64,000 bases of DNA, from positions 22,946,375 to 23,010,374 of the forward strand of contig CM033408.1 of the NCBI GenBank assembly GCA_019426215.1. Direction: 5' to 3'. The DNA comes from Buddleja alternifolia (lineage: Eukaryota; Streptophyta; Magnoliopsida; Lamiales; Scrophulariaceae). Of the stretch, positions 1-11,660 are shown piece by piece. The stretch's first letter is position 1; the number at the start of each line of letters is the position of its first letter. The position numbers were made by a program, and so were the translations under genes. The notes below the pieces were generated by a model. That model was not told the origin of the DNA. It saw nothing but the letters and a program-made list of their open reading frames with translations, and did not search any database.

Positions 1-62
1 ATCGTAAAAGTATCAATCATTCCAAATAATACGACATAAGTTACTCGGACAAACAATATTAA

Positions 63-238
63 TGTTCATAGATAGGATAAAGTTTGTTTAGACATATAGT
101 ACACGTCTAATTATCAATATTAATCGTTCATAGATAGGATAAAGTTTGTTTAGACATATAGTACACGTCTAATTATCAATATTAATCGTTCATAGATAGG
201 ATAAAGTTTGTTTAGACATATAGTACACGTCTAATTAT
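63..238. repeat. 62-bp tandem repeat, about 2.8 copies
   Basis: The block containing TTCATAGATAGGATAAAG recurs at about 65, 127 and 189, giving a period of exactly 62 bases with near-identical units. The array ends at about 238, where the sequence changes after CGTCTAATTAT. Diverged pieces of the same unit (ATAGTACAC next to CATATCAAT) recur around 290-300 and 840-870, so this is the regular core of a wider decayed repeat. No coding content is visible. Confidence 0.9.
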
Positions 239-1839
239 AAAGTGTTCGAATAAAAGGGGAAACTTATTCATTGATACGGTGTTAGCTTCAATATATAGTA
301 CACAACTAATATTTTTACAGCACTAATTTTTCATAAATTTTGTATGAGTGTGAGCAGTACGGTAGAGTTTGATTTTCCAAATGTCATTTGATCAACCATG
401 ATAAAGAGATTAACTGTTAAATCATTAACATGTACAATATAATTTGCAGGAATATATTACGACATAATTTTTCATAAATATTGTACTCTGTGTAATTATT
501 GAAGTTGTGAAAACAATAATTCATTCCAACTATGCGCATTTTTGTCTTTTAAATGGCAAAACAGTTAGTCCACCAAAATGAGGACCTGAATTCCCCCGGG
601 AGATGTTATATAAGAAATTTTACAACCCCAGCACTTAAGAAGCACTTAAGAAGGATAAATGTAAAAAGAACAAAAAATGTCTAATTGTTTTTAAAGGGTA
701 CATAGTTAGAATGCGTTACTATTTTTACCCCTTACTAAAATAGCGTAGAATTTTGTTAAGTGTCATTCACCATTATAAAAGAATTAACTATTCCAAATGA
801 TACACTATATTTTGTTAGAATAACAAAAAGTATAAATCGTTCACATATCAATACATAGTACACATTCAATGTAATTATGATACTAATTACATCAACGATG
901 ACTATGGGTAGGCGATGTTGAAACAGCGGTGGACATACGACCGAATGGGCATTGCAATACTGGCAAGTGGCCCCGGCGATATCAATGATGTCAATGGACT
1001 GACTAGCTGAGTAGACGAGAAAGTGACCCGTGTTTACCAATTGTTTGATAATGTTGCAGCAGCAGTGGGCGAGTGGGGTGGTTGGCGAGCAATGTGTACT
1101 TGGCGTTGTGGCCGCAACCACATATGAATGATGTTGCTGCAGCCAGATATGAATGGTGGTGGTGGGCGATGATGGGCTTAGCGGGTGACAACTGCTCGCT
1201 GGTGGTGATCAGGTTGCGTAGGATAACTTGGGTTTTACTTTAAAGTTGGGTTATTTTAGTCTTTTCAGAAAAATCACCTAGAGAGTGAATAAGAAACTTT
1301 GAAGAGAGTGTAGACCAAACTAAAGTTGATCTAGGCAGTTATCCCTAAATTCTTTTTCTCCATTTTTAAAAATTATTTTTGGCAATCTTCATCTAAATAA
1401 ATTAAATCATCAATATCTTTTCCATAATATTATTCTCCACACTTATTTTCTTTCCAAATGAAAGTATGAATTTGTGCTATTTTGGAAGTAAAATCTTTGT
1501 CCAACACTCACATGTGCATTTAAATAGGTTATTCAACCATTCATAATTTCTGTGCTAATAAAACTATGAGAAATAATGTTAATTAAGTTGAGTCTTCATT
1601 AATTTTCTTTAATGGTTTATTGATGGATTATTTATTAAGCAACAGTTAGAATGTCCAACAAAGGTCAAAGGGTTCATTGTCTAAATATTGGAGCTATGTT
1701 TGGTTCTTGGATTTAGTGAGAAAAGAATGAAAAATGCGACTGTTTGGTATTATATTATAGCTTTAATGTGATTCTTGACCAGTCCTAAAATTCGCATGTC
1801 ATGAGATGTCTTAGCTGCTAACATATAAGTTGATTTCAC
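239..1839. other. Non-coding stretch without a recognised gene
   Basis: AT-rich sequence with scattered diverged relatives of the 62-bp unit around 250-450 and 760-880. The open frames here are short, overlap on both strands and match no family I recognise. A GC-richer patch at about 900-1210, with GGTGGTGG-type runs, is probably a simple-sequence artefact rather than an exon. Confidence 0.5.
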
Positions 1840-1842
1840 TGG

Positions 1843-2102
1843 TACTACAACAAATAATAATGTAAAGTGATTATGTCAAAATTGTCATTAAATATATGTG
1901 ATGAGTATCACTATATTGACACTCATTATTTCCTTGTAGCTAATTGTTATGAGTGACAACTTATATACAATTTTTACCATTATTAAAATTTTAAAAATTA
2001 TTTTTGTGACAATACAAAAATTTTTGTCACAATAAATTAATTATTGAAAATTTTAGCATCATTACTTGACATTTTGTCATTAATATATAATTTTTTGTAG
2101 TA
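1843..2102. mobile_element. CACTA-like non-autonomous element (260 bp)
   Basis: The left end reads TACTACAACAAAT and the right end ATTTTTTGTAGTA, inverted versions of each other and one base from the CACTACAA termini of plant CACTA transposons. The trinucleotide TGG lies directly outside both ends (1840-1842 and 2103-2105), matching the 3-bp TSD of that superfamily. The interior is AT-rich and contains the inverted motif pair TTGTGACAA and TTTGTCACAA. There is no coding capacity. The first C of each terminus has become T, so the copy is probably immobile. Confidence 0.65.
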
Positions 2103-2183
2103 TGGGCCTGGGATATACACACAGATGAGTGGTGTAAAGACTTGTGAGTTCCAAAATCGTCCAAGTATTACGTGTCATATTTG

Positions 2184-2297
2184 GGGGCTCCCGTGAGTCC
2201 AACTCCCGGGTTGATCTCCATCATCACGCGTATATACGACAGTATCCCACACATGTATTAGTTGAGATCAACCAGGAAATTGGACTCCGGGAGCTCC
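2184..2297. repeat. Fold-back (inverted) repeat
   Basis: Arms at about 2184-2218 and 2264-2297 are imperfect inverted complements. GGGCTCCCG with CCCGGGTTGATCTC on the left pairs with GAGATCAACC and CCGGGAGCTCC on the right, around a 45-base spacer. This is the shape of a small fold-back MITE. TSDs are unclear, although CCAAGTAT occurs on both sides at some distance. Confidence 0.6.
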
Positions 2298-3365
2298 AAG
2301 TATCACCCAAGTATTAACTGAAATATTGACAATAATGTTTGATGGCGCATGATGTATGGCTTTCTATGAATTACATTTTTGTCATATGCAAACTTACTTA
2401 TTGCAACCCGCCACACATTTTTATGTTTTCTAGCATATCTAAACCAATTAATTACATGATAATTGTAGTTGTACATGTAATGTGATTGGTTCATACTCTA
2501 TAAAATAATACCAAATTAACAAAAAATCACAATCACAATTACAATTACCATGTAGTTAGTTAAGTTTGACCCCACATTTAAAATGTTTTGGAGGGAAAAT
2601 AGGGCAAACCCTACATACCTGAAAGTAGGCCAAATCTGCCAAAAAAACAGCCTAATAAGCAACAGTGGCTTGTCATGTGCTATACAATTTTGGCAGCCCC
2701 ACCCACTTTTATGGCACATGTGGGATGGTGGTAAAGATTCAAACATTTTCTCTTTTGATAATGAGATGTGCTTTAGCTTTTCAATAGCATTGAAATGTTT
2801 TGTGAATTAATAAACTTTATGGTCTAGTACATTCTTGCAACAACAAATTATATGGTCCAGACCAAGGACTTTTCCTTCTTTCCCTGTTACATCTTCACAT
2901 CTTCATATTACAAGTTACTTTAGTACTATTATCACATGTAGAATTTTGACTTTAAATAAAAATATAAAGTAGTTGAAAATATAAGCAATTCTTGAAAAAG
3001 TCTATTGAAATTTTCTACGGCGTTCTTTTATCATATATAATATTCATTTATAATAAGACTACGTATCAAGTTGACTATGATTGAATAAGAAAATACATAT
3101 AATAATATATACTAAAAAAATATAATGACTTTGTCCATTTTATTTCTAGATACAAGCAATTTGTTAAAAAAATGTTAATTCTAATTTTAATCCTAACAAG
3201 TATATGAGAGAAATTTCAAAAATGAATAGTGGGGTTGTTAACAATTTAACTACCTCTTTTCATTTTCTTACTTTTTTTATTTTTTCAAGGCAAGTATTTT
3301 TATAATTGAAAATAAATATCTAATTTAGAAGAATATAAGACTTCCTTTTTTAATTTTATAATTGT
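2298..3365. other. Non-coding AT-rich stretch
   Basis: No gene or bounded repeat recognised. Short open frames near 2520-2810 overlap on opposite strands and look random. The 3000-3360 part is very AT-rich with homopolymer runs. Confidence 0.5.
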
Positions 3366-3540
3366 TTTTTTTTAATTCAAGCCAAGTACTTTTTTTATTG
3401 AATAGTTAAAATAGATATCTAATATAAACAAATGAAAAGAAAAAGGACCCGAAGTTGAAATAGATTTGAACCCTAGAACCACTCAAATGGGTCAATAACT
3501 TAACATGCCCACTGTGCTAGAGCTTCTGTTTGAACACTAC
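3366..3540 (-). mobile_element. Possible tRNA-derived SINE
   Basis: Read on the minus strand, TAGCACAGTGGG (about 3511-3523) fits a pol III A box, and GGTTCAAATCT (about 3466-3477) fits a B box some 35-40 bases downstream, the spacing seen in tRNA-related SINEs. The minus-strand 3' end runs into an A-rich tail near 3366-3376. No TSD was found, so this could be a decayed SINE or a chance match. Confidence 0.35.
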
Positions 3541-3922
3541 CATGTGCTTATATATTATATTTATCTTGGAGGGGACATAGCATAAACATATATATTCCCG
3601 ATATAAAAAATTTGAAGTCTCGCCCCGGCCCCCCTGGATCCGTCCTTGTATGGGTGGCTCTCATAATCATGTCGATTTTTTTTCCCTACGTTGCACTTTC
3701 TATTTTGCCTTTTTAATTACCAAAATAGGGGGACGAAGAAATGAGACTCCTCGCACAAAATATTTTGCAAGTGAAATACGACCTTTGTCTGGGTATTTCG
3801 ATCAAGAAAAAAGGAAGGCCAAAAGTGCCAATCAACAAAAAGAATAAGACTAATTACTATAATGTCCCGATTATACTCCGGATACATGTATATATTAAGA
3901 TAACTCAACTTACTATTCTCGT
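3541..3922. other. Flank of the large MULE, no gene seen
   Basis: Non-coding. The only notable string is a GC-rich patch at 3620-3645 (CGCCCCGGCCCCCCTGGATC), which resembles tails of dispersed plant repeats. Open frames here overlap on both strands and have no recognisable domain. Confidence 0.4.
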
Positions 3923-3931
3923 CATTTTAGA

Positions 3932-4215
3932 GGCAAAACTGCCAGTTTAGTCCCTTAGCTTATTGCCATTGGCAATTTTGGTCTTCTTTTTTTTGAAATT
4001 GGCAATTTTAGTCCTCCACGTTTCTCAATCTGGTAATTTGAGGCCTATTTTCACTGGAATTGACTAAATTAGCAGGAAATTAACACGTGCAACGCGCGTG
4101 ACCCCTTTAAATTGGGAATTTTCAATTTTCCAGCTAATTAATCTGATGTGGACGCTTGACTTGGATTAATTGCCACCTAAACTGCCATTTGGACTAATTC
4201 TTTTGGAGGGAAAAC
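3932..4215 (+). repeat. Left terminal inverted repeat of the 19.3-kb MULE
   Basis: The reverse complement of 22975-23253 matches this stretch almost throughout. Shared blocks in the same order include TTAGCTTATTGCCATTGGCA, TTAACACGTGCAACGC, TGACCCCTTTAAATT and AATCTGATGTGG. Identity is high with small indels. Long TIRs of this kind carry the transposase binding site and promoter in MULEs (family knowledge). Confidence 0.9.
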
Positions 4216-4377
4216 TGAAAAACACGTGCCCCATCTTCATCTAACCCTAAATTGACAGTCAAAGCATTAGAGTAAAAAAAAGAAAAAAAAAAAACCTTCT
4301 TCACCAATTCCTCTCTCCAACTCGCGTCTGAAAAGAAAAATCCTAGAAAGAAAAGTTTTCAATCAAGGAAGAAGAAA

Positions 4378-4432
4378 ATGTCTTCAAGCAACATTGGCCA
4401 AGTAAAGTGCGAATGTGAGGGACATAAACTAT
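4378..4432 (+). pseudogene. Possible first codons of a second MULE gene, cut off
   Basis: An ATG at 4378 follows a purine-rich, 5'UTR-like leader just inside the left TIR. It opens the frame MSSSNIGQVKCECEG and then runs into the truncated Copia LTR. A start MSS followed by a Cys-x-Cys pair resembles the beginning of GRF zinc-finger proteins that sit next to MULE termini; a clearer GRF remnant occurs in the small MULE at 60145. Only about 15 codons are left, so this is an inference from position and two cysteines. Confidence 0.3.
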
Positions 4433-6136
4433 CTTGTATTAAACTTAATTATTAATTAATAAAAGGCACTACTTAGTTTTTCACTTAATTCTTATCTGTA
4501 TCTATAAGTTGTGTAAAACATTTTGTCCGTATTTTCAGTGCGACCTCTCTACTTCCTATGGAGTAGGAAGAATGACACTAGAGAGATTAACCTTGATTAC
4601 TAAAAACTAGTTCGCAAGTAATATGAAATCTTTAATGGGCAAATAAAAACTTCAAATACTTGTACAATCTTAGCTTTGACATGAGAGTGTTAGTTGAACA
4701 CCATGTGATGGTGAGAGCTTAAGACTGTAGGCACATCAGTGGAACTGATATGCTCGAACACGACTCTCATCAGTTCTGTCACATGGGTTTTCACTCTGTG
4801 ACTGTCAATGACAGAATTGATTATGCGTAATAGGTATATGTGAACCTTTGACCTGAAGTATCAGGCTGAAGATGCACTTGTGACGTCAAGTCTTTCACTA
4901 GAGTAGTTAGACCTAATTCACCCTTTGGTGGGGTCGACCTAGAAATGTGAACTTGATGGGCAAGTGGTAGTCCTAGCATATATCTAATATGGGATTTTTT
5001 TTCTCTCATAAGTGAATGAGAATGTACCGTATGTAATTATAGATTAATAGAGATCAAAAGTCTTTGACCAAAGCAAAAGAGACGATTGTGCTAGGCACTT
5101 AATCGATCTCAATGATCTCGTATTATTATAATTTATTCATATGGTCAAGTCCAGTGAGTTTGACATAACCGTGACTCTCACTTGACTGGAGAACGTGAAC
5201 AAAGGGTTTACACATATATGGTATTTACGATTGGAAGGTTGTGGAATGATCCATTCATTCGTATTTCATTTGGGCTACGAAGTGGGCGTGACTGGATAGG
5301 TGTTACCCACTTCCTTTGGTTTCCTCTCATTGCCAAATGAAACAAACCTAAAGAGTCGTGCTAAAGAATTGATGAACAAAATTGAAAAGGATTTTCTATT
5401 TTATTTTTTGAGAGATTTAATTTATTGGATAAGTTAAATAATTAATTACTTATTGGATAAGATAATTAAATGGATAAGACTAATTATTAATTAATTTCTT
5501 GGAGAAATATATTAATGAATTAATTTATCTAACTATTTTTATTATTTAATTAATTAATTTATTTATTGGATAAAATAAATTATTAATTGAATAGAGAATT
5601 AATTAAACAAAACAAAAGAAATTACGAGCCCCATATGGGGCGTCCTGTTAGTAAAAAATGGATGATCAAAGTGGTCTCTTTTGTTGTCTTGGTCAATAAG
5701 TCATTGAGATATAAAAAACTTCTCTTGGTTTTAACCTAAAAATAACTTTATATCAACTCTCAAAATAATAGAAGAAGAAAAATATCCCCCACCTCTATAC
5801 ATGCTAGCCGTCGCCCCATATAGAGAAATAAGTGTGATTTTTTTCATCATGAATTCGTGCGTGATTATTTAGAGACAACGTGATTCGTTGTTTGGATTAA
5901 TTTTCAAGAAGTTTCAAGAAATCAAGACTTGAAGAATATGAGGATTGAAGAATTCAAAAAGTTCATCAATTCGAAGAGTTGAAGAAGAATTGGATTCTTC
6001 TACCACCTTGCATCAACGGGTAAGTTGATTTATTTGTTAAAGCGTTTTTGATTCAATTATGCGATTAGAGAAACACTTTGTTAAAATTTTTGAAATCCTT
6101 CCGCTGCGTTTATGAGTTTTTTCGCGAAACCCAACA
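4410..6136 (+). mobile_element. 5'-truncated Copia LTR, same family as 7725-18836
   Basis: From CTTGTATT at about 4431 to GCGAAACCCAACA ending at 6136, this follows the Copia LTRs at 7725 and 17131 closely over about 1.7 kb. Shared landmarks include ACTTCCTATGG, ACTAGTTCGCAAGTAATATG and CCGCTGCGTTTATGAG. The first 35-50 bases, including the TGTTAG terminus, are absent and no TSD is visible. No primer-binding site follows it: the next bases are ATATTTGTATC. It is best read as a truncated solo LTR inside the MULE. Confidence 0.8.
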
Positions 6137-6600
6137 ATATTTGTATCAAAGATCGACTCAGTTGTATTATGCATGTAATTCTATGATCATAATGAATTTT
6201 GGTGGATATTTGTATCCACTCGGTTGTATTATGCATATAATTCCGTAATCTTCAATGTATACATTACATTATATCACAGTGACAGTGTAAACATATTGAC
6301 TTGGTATGGAAAGAGACAGAAACAGGTACACAATAAACATTAAACTGTAAAAACTAATCAAATTGAACATAACTTGTCAAAAACATCTACGACATATATA
6401 TATATATATAACAAAATACCCACCATTTCATTCATTTCAGAATATAAACATCTGCAATGTATTCTAACTTGATGATATCCAAAACAAAATACCAACTATA
6501 TCATCAATACCAAAAAAAATATTGTTATTTGGATTGGCCACCAAAATATCCAACTAGACTATAACTACTACCAATCCAAACAACAATACTTCACAAAATA
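6137..6600. other. MULE interior with a 69-bp imperfect tandem duplication
   Basis: ATATTTGTATC followed by GGTTGTATTATGCAT or a close variant occurs at 6137 and again at 6206, giving two imperfect units of about 69 bases. The rest to 6600 is AT-rich non-coding sequence ending in the 10-bp TSD TCACAAAATA (6591-6600) of the next element. Confidence 0.6.
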
Positions 6601-7523
6601 GGCAAAATTCTAATTTTAGTCCCACAAGATCTCGTGATTCTAGTTTAGTCCCATAGTTTACGAAATTCTAAAAATGGTCCCAAAATATTTCACTTTTTCC
6701 AAACTTGGTCCCAATTTAACCTAAAATTAGTCCCACAAAATTTTTTTCGTTAATTTTACACGGAATCTAAAGCGTGCACATCACCTCCCCGTTAAATCCT
6801 TGGGCTCAAATTCAAGTGTCTAATTTTAGTCCTATAGGATCTCGTGATTCTAGTTTTAGTACCACAGTTTACAAAATCCTTAAAAAAGTCCCAAATTAGC
6901 TTGAAAATTATTTTAGTGTATACATAATATTTTACATAAAAAAAATCATTGACGATGAACAGTGAACCCAAATATCCCCCCCAACACAAACACATAATCA
7001 CACACATACAGATATAGACACACACATAGGCATATATAATATGTATATATATATACACACAAAATTATATAATATATTATATATAAAAAGTAAATAACAA
7101 AAAAAAAAAAACTAAAAGCCACTGTTCATCGTCTTCAATGTGAAGACGATGAACAGTGACCAAATCCCCTCCCCCCCCCACACGCATAATCACACATTCA
7201 CACACATACATATATAGACACACACATTTTGGGACTTTTTTTAGAATTTCGTAAACTGTGGGATTAAAACTAGAATCATGAGATCCTATGGGACTAAAAT
7301 TAGACGCTTCAATTTCAGCCCAAGGATTTAACGGGAAGGTGACATGCACGAGCCAGATTCCGTGCAAAATTAACTGAAAAAATCTTGTGGGACTAATTTT
7401 AGGTTAAATTGGGTCCACGTTTGGAAAAAGTGAAATATTTTGGGACCATTTTTTGATTTCCGTAAACTGTGGGACTAAAACTAGAATCACGAGATCCTAT
7501 GGGACTAAAATTAGAATTTTGCC
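6601..7523. mobile_element. MULE-type MITE, 923 bp, with perfect 10-bp TSD
   Basis: The left end GGCAAAATTCTAATTTTAG and right end CTAAAATTAGAATTTTGCC are inverted repeats that extend about 300 bp inward, sharing GATCTCGTGATTCTAG, TTTCACTTTTTCCAAAC and GTTAAATCCTTGGGCT. TCACAAAATA flanks both ends exactly (6591-6600 and 7524-7533). The centre has two direct copies of GATGAACAGTGA followed by C-runs and CACACA-rich sequence. There is no coding capacity, so it would depend on a MULE transposase in trans. Confidence 0.9.
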
Positions 7524-7617
7524 TCACAAAATACTAAAGTTAGGTTTAATTAGACAAAAAATTGTTAACATTGCAGAGTTAACCCTATCTCTAACTATTC
7601 CCTGTGTTTTCCCTTGT

Positions 7618-7719
7618 TTAGCTAGCTTGAGTAGATGCTAGGCTTGAGAGATTGACAAACTTCCTTCCTCCAATAATAGTGGGCTGCACCACTAAAGAAT
7701 ATGGGGTATTGGACCTCAT
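7618..7719 (-). pseudogene. C-terminal end of the MULE transposase gene, split off by Copia
   Basis: Joining this piece across the Copia insertion (TSD TGATG) restores the reading frame of the transposase tail. The frame before the insertion ends in proline-rich sequence (APPPMHILGAQFNTS) and continues here for about 33 codons to a TAA at 7618-7620. This shows the Copia element landed in the last coding exon. The tail is low-complexity and has no catalytic role that I can identify. Confidence 0.7.
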
Positions 7720-7724
7720 TGATG

Positions 7725-9511
7725 TGTTAGGATTATGTCATCAGATGCCATAGAGGATAGAATGAGTAGGGCATATATCTTGTATTGAACTTAATTATTA
7801 TTTATAATAAAAACCATTATTTAGTTTTTCACTTAATTCTTATCTGCATCTATAAGTTGTGTAAAACGCTTTGCCCGTGTTTCCAGTGCGATCCCTCTAC
7901 TTCCTATGGGATAGGAAGAATGACACTAGAGAGATTCACCTTGATTACTAAAAACTAGTTCGCAAGTAATATGAAGTCTTTAATGGGCAAATAAAGATTT
8001 CGAATACTTGTACAATCTTAGCTCTGATGTGGGAGTGCCATTCGAACACCATGTGATGGTGGGAGCTTAAGACTGTAGGCACATCAGTGGACCTGATATG
8101 CTTGAACACGACTAGCATCGGTTCTGTCACATGAGTTTTCACTCTGTGACTGTCAATGACAGAACTGATTATGCGTAATAGGTATATGTGAACCTTTGAC
8201 CTGAAGTATCAGGCTGAGGATGCACTTGCGACGTCAAGTCTTTCACTAGAGTAGTTAGACCTAATTCACCCGTAGGTGGAGTCGACCTCGAAATGCGAAC
8301 TTGATGGACAAGTGGTAGTCTTAGCAGATATTTAATATGGGATTTGTTTTCTCATAAGTGAATGAGAATGTATCCTATTTGATTATAGATAAATAGATAT
8401 CAAAGTCTTTGACCAAATCAAAAGAGACGATTGTGCTAGGCACTTAATCGATCTCAATGATCTCGTATTAGTATAATTTATACATATGGTCAAGTTGAGT
8501 GAGTTTGACATAACCATGACTCTCACTTGACCAGGGAACGTGAACAAAGAGTTTATACATATACGGTATTTACGATTGGAAGGTTGTGGAATGATCCATT
8601 CATTCGTATTTCATTTGGGCTACGAAGTGGGCCACGTGACTGGATAGGTGTTACCCACTTCCTTTGATTTCCTCTCATTGCCAAATGAAACGAACCTAAA
8701 GAGTCGCGCTAAAGAATTGATGAAGAAAATTGAAAAGAATTTTCTATTTTATTTTTGGAGAGATTTAATTTATTGGATAAGTTAATTAATTAATTAATTA
8801 CTTATTGAATAAGATAATTAATTAAATGGATAACATTAATTATTAATTAATTTCTTAGAAAAATGTATTAATGAATTAATTTATCTAATTAATTTTATTA
8901 TTTAATAATTAATTTATTTATTGGATAAAATAAATTATTGATTGAACAAAGAATTAATTAAACAAAGCAAGAGAAAAATCCGGGCCCCATGTGGGCCGTC
9001 CTCTAGGGTTAGATGGATGATCAATTTGGTCTCTTTTGTTTTGGCTTGGTCAATAAGTCATTGAGATATAAAAGACTTTTCTTGACTTTAACCTAAACAA
9101 TTAATCAAATTATAATTCATTGTAACTCTCCAAATAATAGAAGAAGAAAAATATCCTCCCCCTCTATACACACTAGCCGTCGCCCTATAGAGAAGAAAAA
9201 GGGATTTTTTTCGTCATCAATTCGTACGTGATAATTTAGAGACAACGTGCTTCGTTGTTTGGATTTATTTACAAGAAACTTCAACAAATCAAGACTTGAA
9301 GAATACGATGATTGAAGAATTCAAGAAGTTCGTCAATTCGAAGTTTTGTAGAAGAATTGGATTCTCCTACCACCTCGCTTCAATGGGTAAGTTGAATTTA
9401 TTCGTTAAAGCAATTTTGGATTCAATTATGCAATTAGAGAATACTTTGAGTTTTAATTAAATTTTTTAAATTCTTCCGCTGCGTTTATGAGTTTTTTCGT
9501 GAAACCCAATA
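7725..9511 (+). repeat. 5' LTR of the Copia element (1,787 bp)
   Basis: Begins TGTTAGG right after the TSD and ends CCCAATA, with the terminal CA changed to TA. The primer-binding site follows at once. It is about 80 bp longer than the 3' LTR, mainly through indels in AT-rich parts near 8780-8950. Confidence 0.92.
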
Positions 9512-9512
9512 G

Positions 9513-9525
9513 TGGTATTAGAGTC
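9513..9525 (+). promoter_or_regulatory. Primer-binding site, initiator Met-tRNA type
   Basis: TGGTATTAGAGTC lies one base after the LTR. It differs by one transition from the TGGTATCAGAGC string complementary to the 3' end of plant initiator methionine tRNA, the usual Copia primer. Confidence 0.85.
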
Positions 9526-11660
9526 AATCTTTAATTTGCATATTTGATCTTGTTTACGTGATTTAAGATATGCATGTTATGTGTTTTTGAAGCATGTTTT
9601 CTTAAATCTGCGTTTGTTATGGTTTTTGCCTAGAACTTTTGATTTTTTAGTTATTGTAAATCTGGAAATATTTGATAATATTAAAAAATTAAAAAATCTG
9701 AGAAAAAACGGGGTAAAAGAGCCTCGAGAATCTGCACGTAGCAGTTGCGCGCGTGCTGTGTGCGCTGCTACTATGCGCAACATGTGCACTGCCAGGCCAT
9801 GTGGCTTGGCCACCTGCACACTGCCCGTCGAGTCGTGTGTTTTGACACCCGATTCGCTGATTTAGGTCCGGGATCCGGGTCGGTAAATGGGCTATGTGTT
9901 GTGTCAAAATTGAAATTTGGGTTTGGTTAAATTTAATTATTCGGGTGGGTCGAAAAGATGATGACCCGATATAATTTAATTAAGCCTAACAAGAAATTTA
10001 GTCAATCTCGACTTATTAATTAGTTTGAGCTTAATTTAATTAATTTCCAATGGGCCCATTGGATGGGTGATTTGGACTTTAATTAAAAATAGCCTAATAG
10101 AAATTAATAAAGTGTTCATGTTTTTTTGTATTAATTAATTTGCGCCCAATTAAATTAAATTCAAGTAAACCAAAAGGATGGTAACTTGGGTTTGATGAAA
10201 TCGAGCCCAATAAAATAGATTGGAATAAAATATTTTATTAGATTTAATTAATTACTTTTCTTAGAGATTAATTATTAATTTATAGATTAAATATTATTAT
10301 TTTTCCTCGACTTGGAAATTACTTAATTTTTAAATGAGGAATATAAATTATTTTCTTAGAGATTAATAATTAATTCTATGATCAAATAAAATTATTTCCA
10401 ATTAATGATGGCATTAAATCATAACGAAATAGAATTCTATATTTTATGTATTCTTTTAGTAGGACTAATATTATTTTAATTAAAGGCAGATATACTTAAT
10501 TTTTAATTTCGTATATCTAAGTCATCTAGTTGGACTAGAATGATTCTAATTGAAATATCGAATGTATAAAAGGTTGGGAATTTTATAAAGGACTTTTTAG
10601 TTGGACCAATTTTTTTTAATAATCAACATAAGTGATTTAATATTGCGAGCATGTATTAATTGATGCGAGCATGTCTTATGTGATTGTAACACCAATCGTG
10701 GACTTAGGTTTATTTGTTTTACCTTTATATTTTATGGGTTATCAAGTTTGAGGCTATTTATTATATTCTTAGAAATAATGCATGAGTTGTTTTAGGAATT
10801 GAAATAGAATAATTCAAAATTGATAAAGTCAAAAGGCCCATGAATGTTAAATAGGTTTTAGTTTATGCCTTTTGTGATGACCCATTGGCTCGGTCCCTCT
10901 AGTAAAAGTCCATGATCGAGTGATGGATTTATTTATTTAAATCCCATAATTTTTTATATTGAAAGACATGATTATTAGTAGTATTCTTATGCATGATCAA
11001 TATAGAATAAAAACGCTATATAAATTGAATAATGTGCAAAGTGAGACCAAAACTTTTTGACGAATTAAAATTCTCCCAAATAAATAATAACGAGTTAGTA
11101 AAGGGTGTTTGACATCCTCTCCCTCCACTAAGCTTTCTAAAATTAAAATTACTATAAATGTGTAATGCTTCCCAATTATGGGGGTTATGCCTTTAGAAAT
11201 AATTTGAAATTTTTGGAATGCCTTAATCGAAACATATTTCACCCCAGAAACCTGTTTGGTTGCAAGGTGAAATTCAAATGTTAGGTTATAGGAGTTAGTG
11301 GGAATGAACTCGGGTAGTTCACGAGCCTAGAAACCTGTTCGATTGCGGTTTGATGAACTATGGGGAAATGTATTGAAATGTTTATTGAATAAATTGATAT
11401 TAGATACCACTTCGAATAATTAATGGGCCAGAAACCGGTTAGGTTGCAACTTATCTAATTAATTGAGGACCTCAATACCTGCTGTGGAATCGATGCCAAT
11501 GATGATTCCCAATTTTTACATGGGAGTGTGGGATTCGAAAAATGCAACGAGCGCCAAGATAAATTTTAAGTCCTTAATTTGTCTTAGTTAAGTCAAAACA
11601 AGTAATCTAATTAATCTGGTTTATTTTTGCAGTTATTTTTCCTGCAAATCTCTCTCAAAT
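9526..11660 (+). other. Long untranslated leader of the Copia element
   Basis: About 2.1 kb between the primer-binding site and gag with no credible coding frame. It is AT-rich, with a GC-rich island at about 9715-9900 holding GC-rich near-palindromes such as GCGCGCGTGC. Overlapping open frames occur there on both strands, but none resembles a known protein. A long leader is usual in plant Copia elements with long LTRs. Confidence 0.6.

Noticed and set aside
756..1191. 121- and 62-codon minus-strand frames
   Set aside because: Low-complexity His/Cys/Ile content, no family recognised, no promoter or splice context.
9577..9930. Overlapping frames of 60-94 codons on both strands in the Copia leader
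   Set aside because: They coincide with a GC-rich island within an untranslated leader, conflict with each other and lack known domains.
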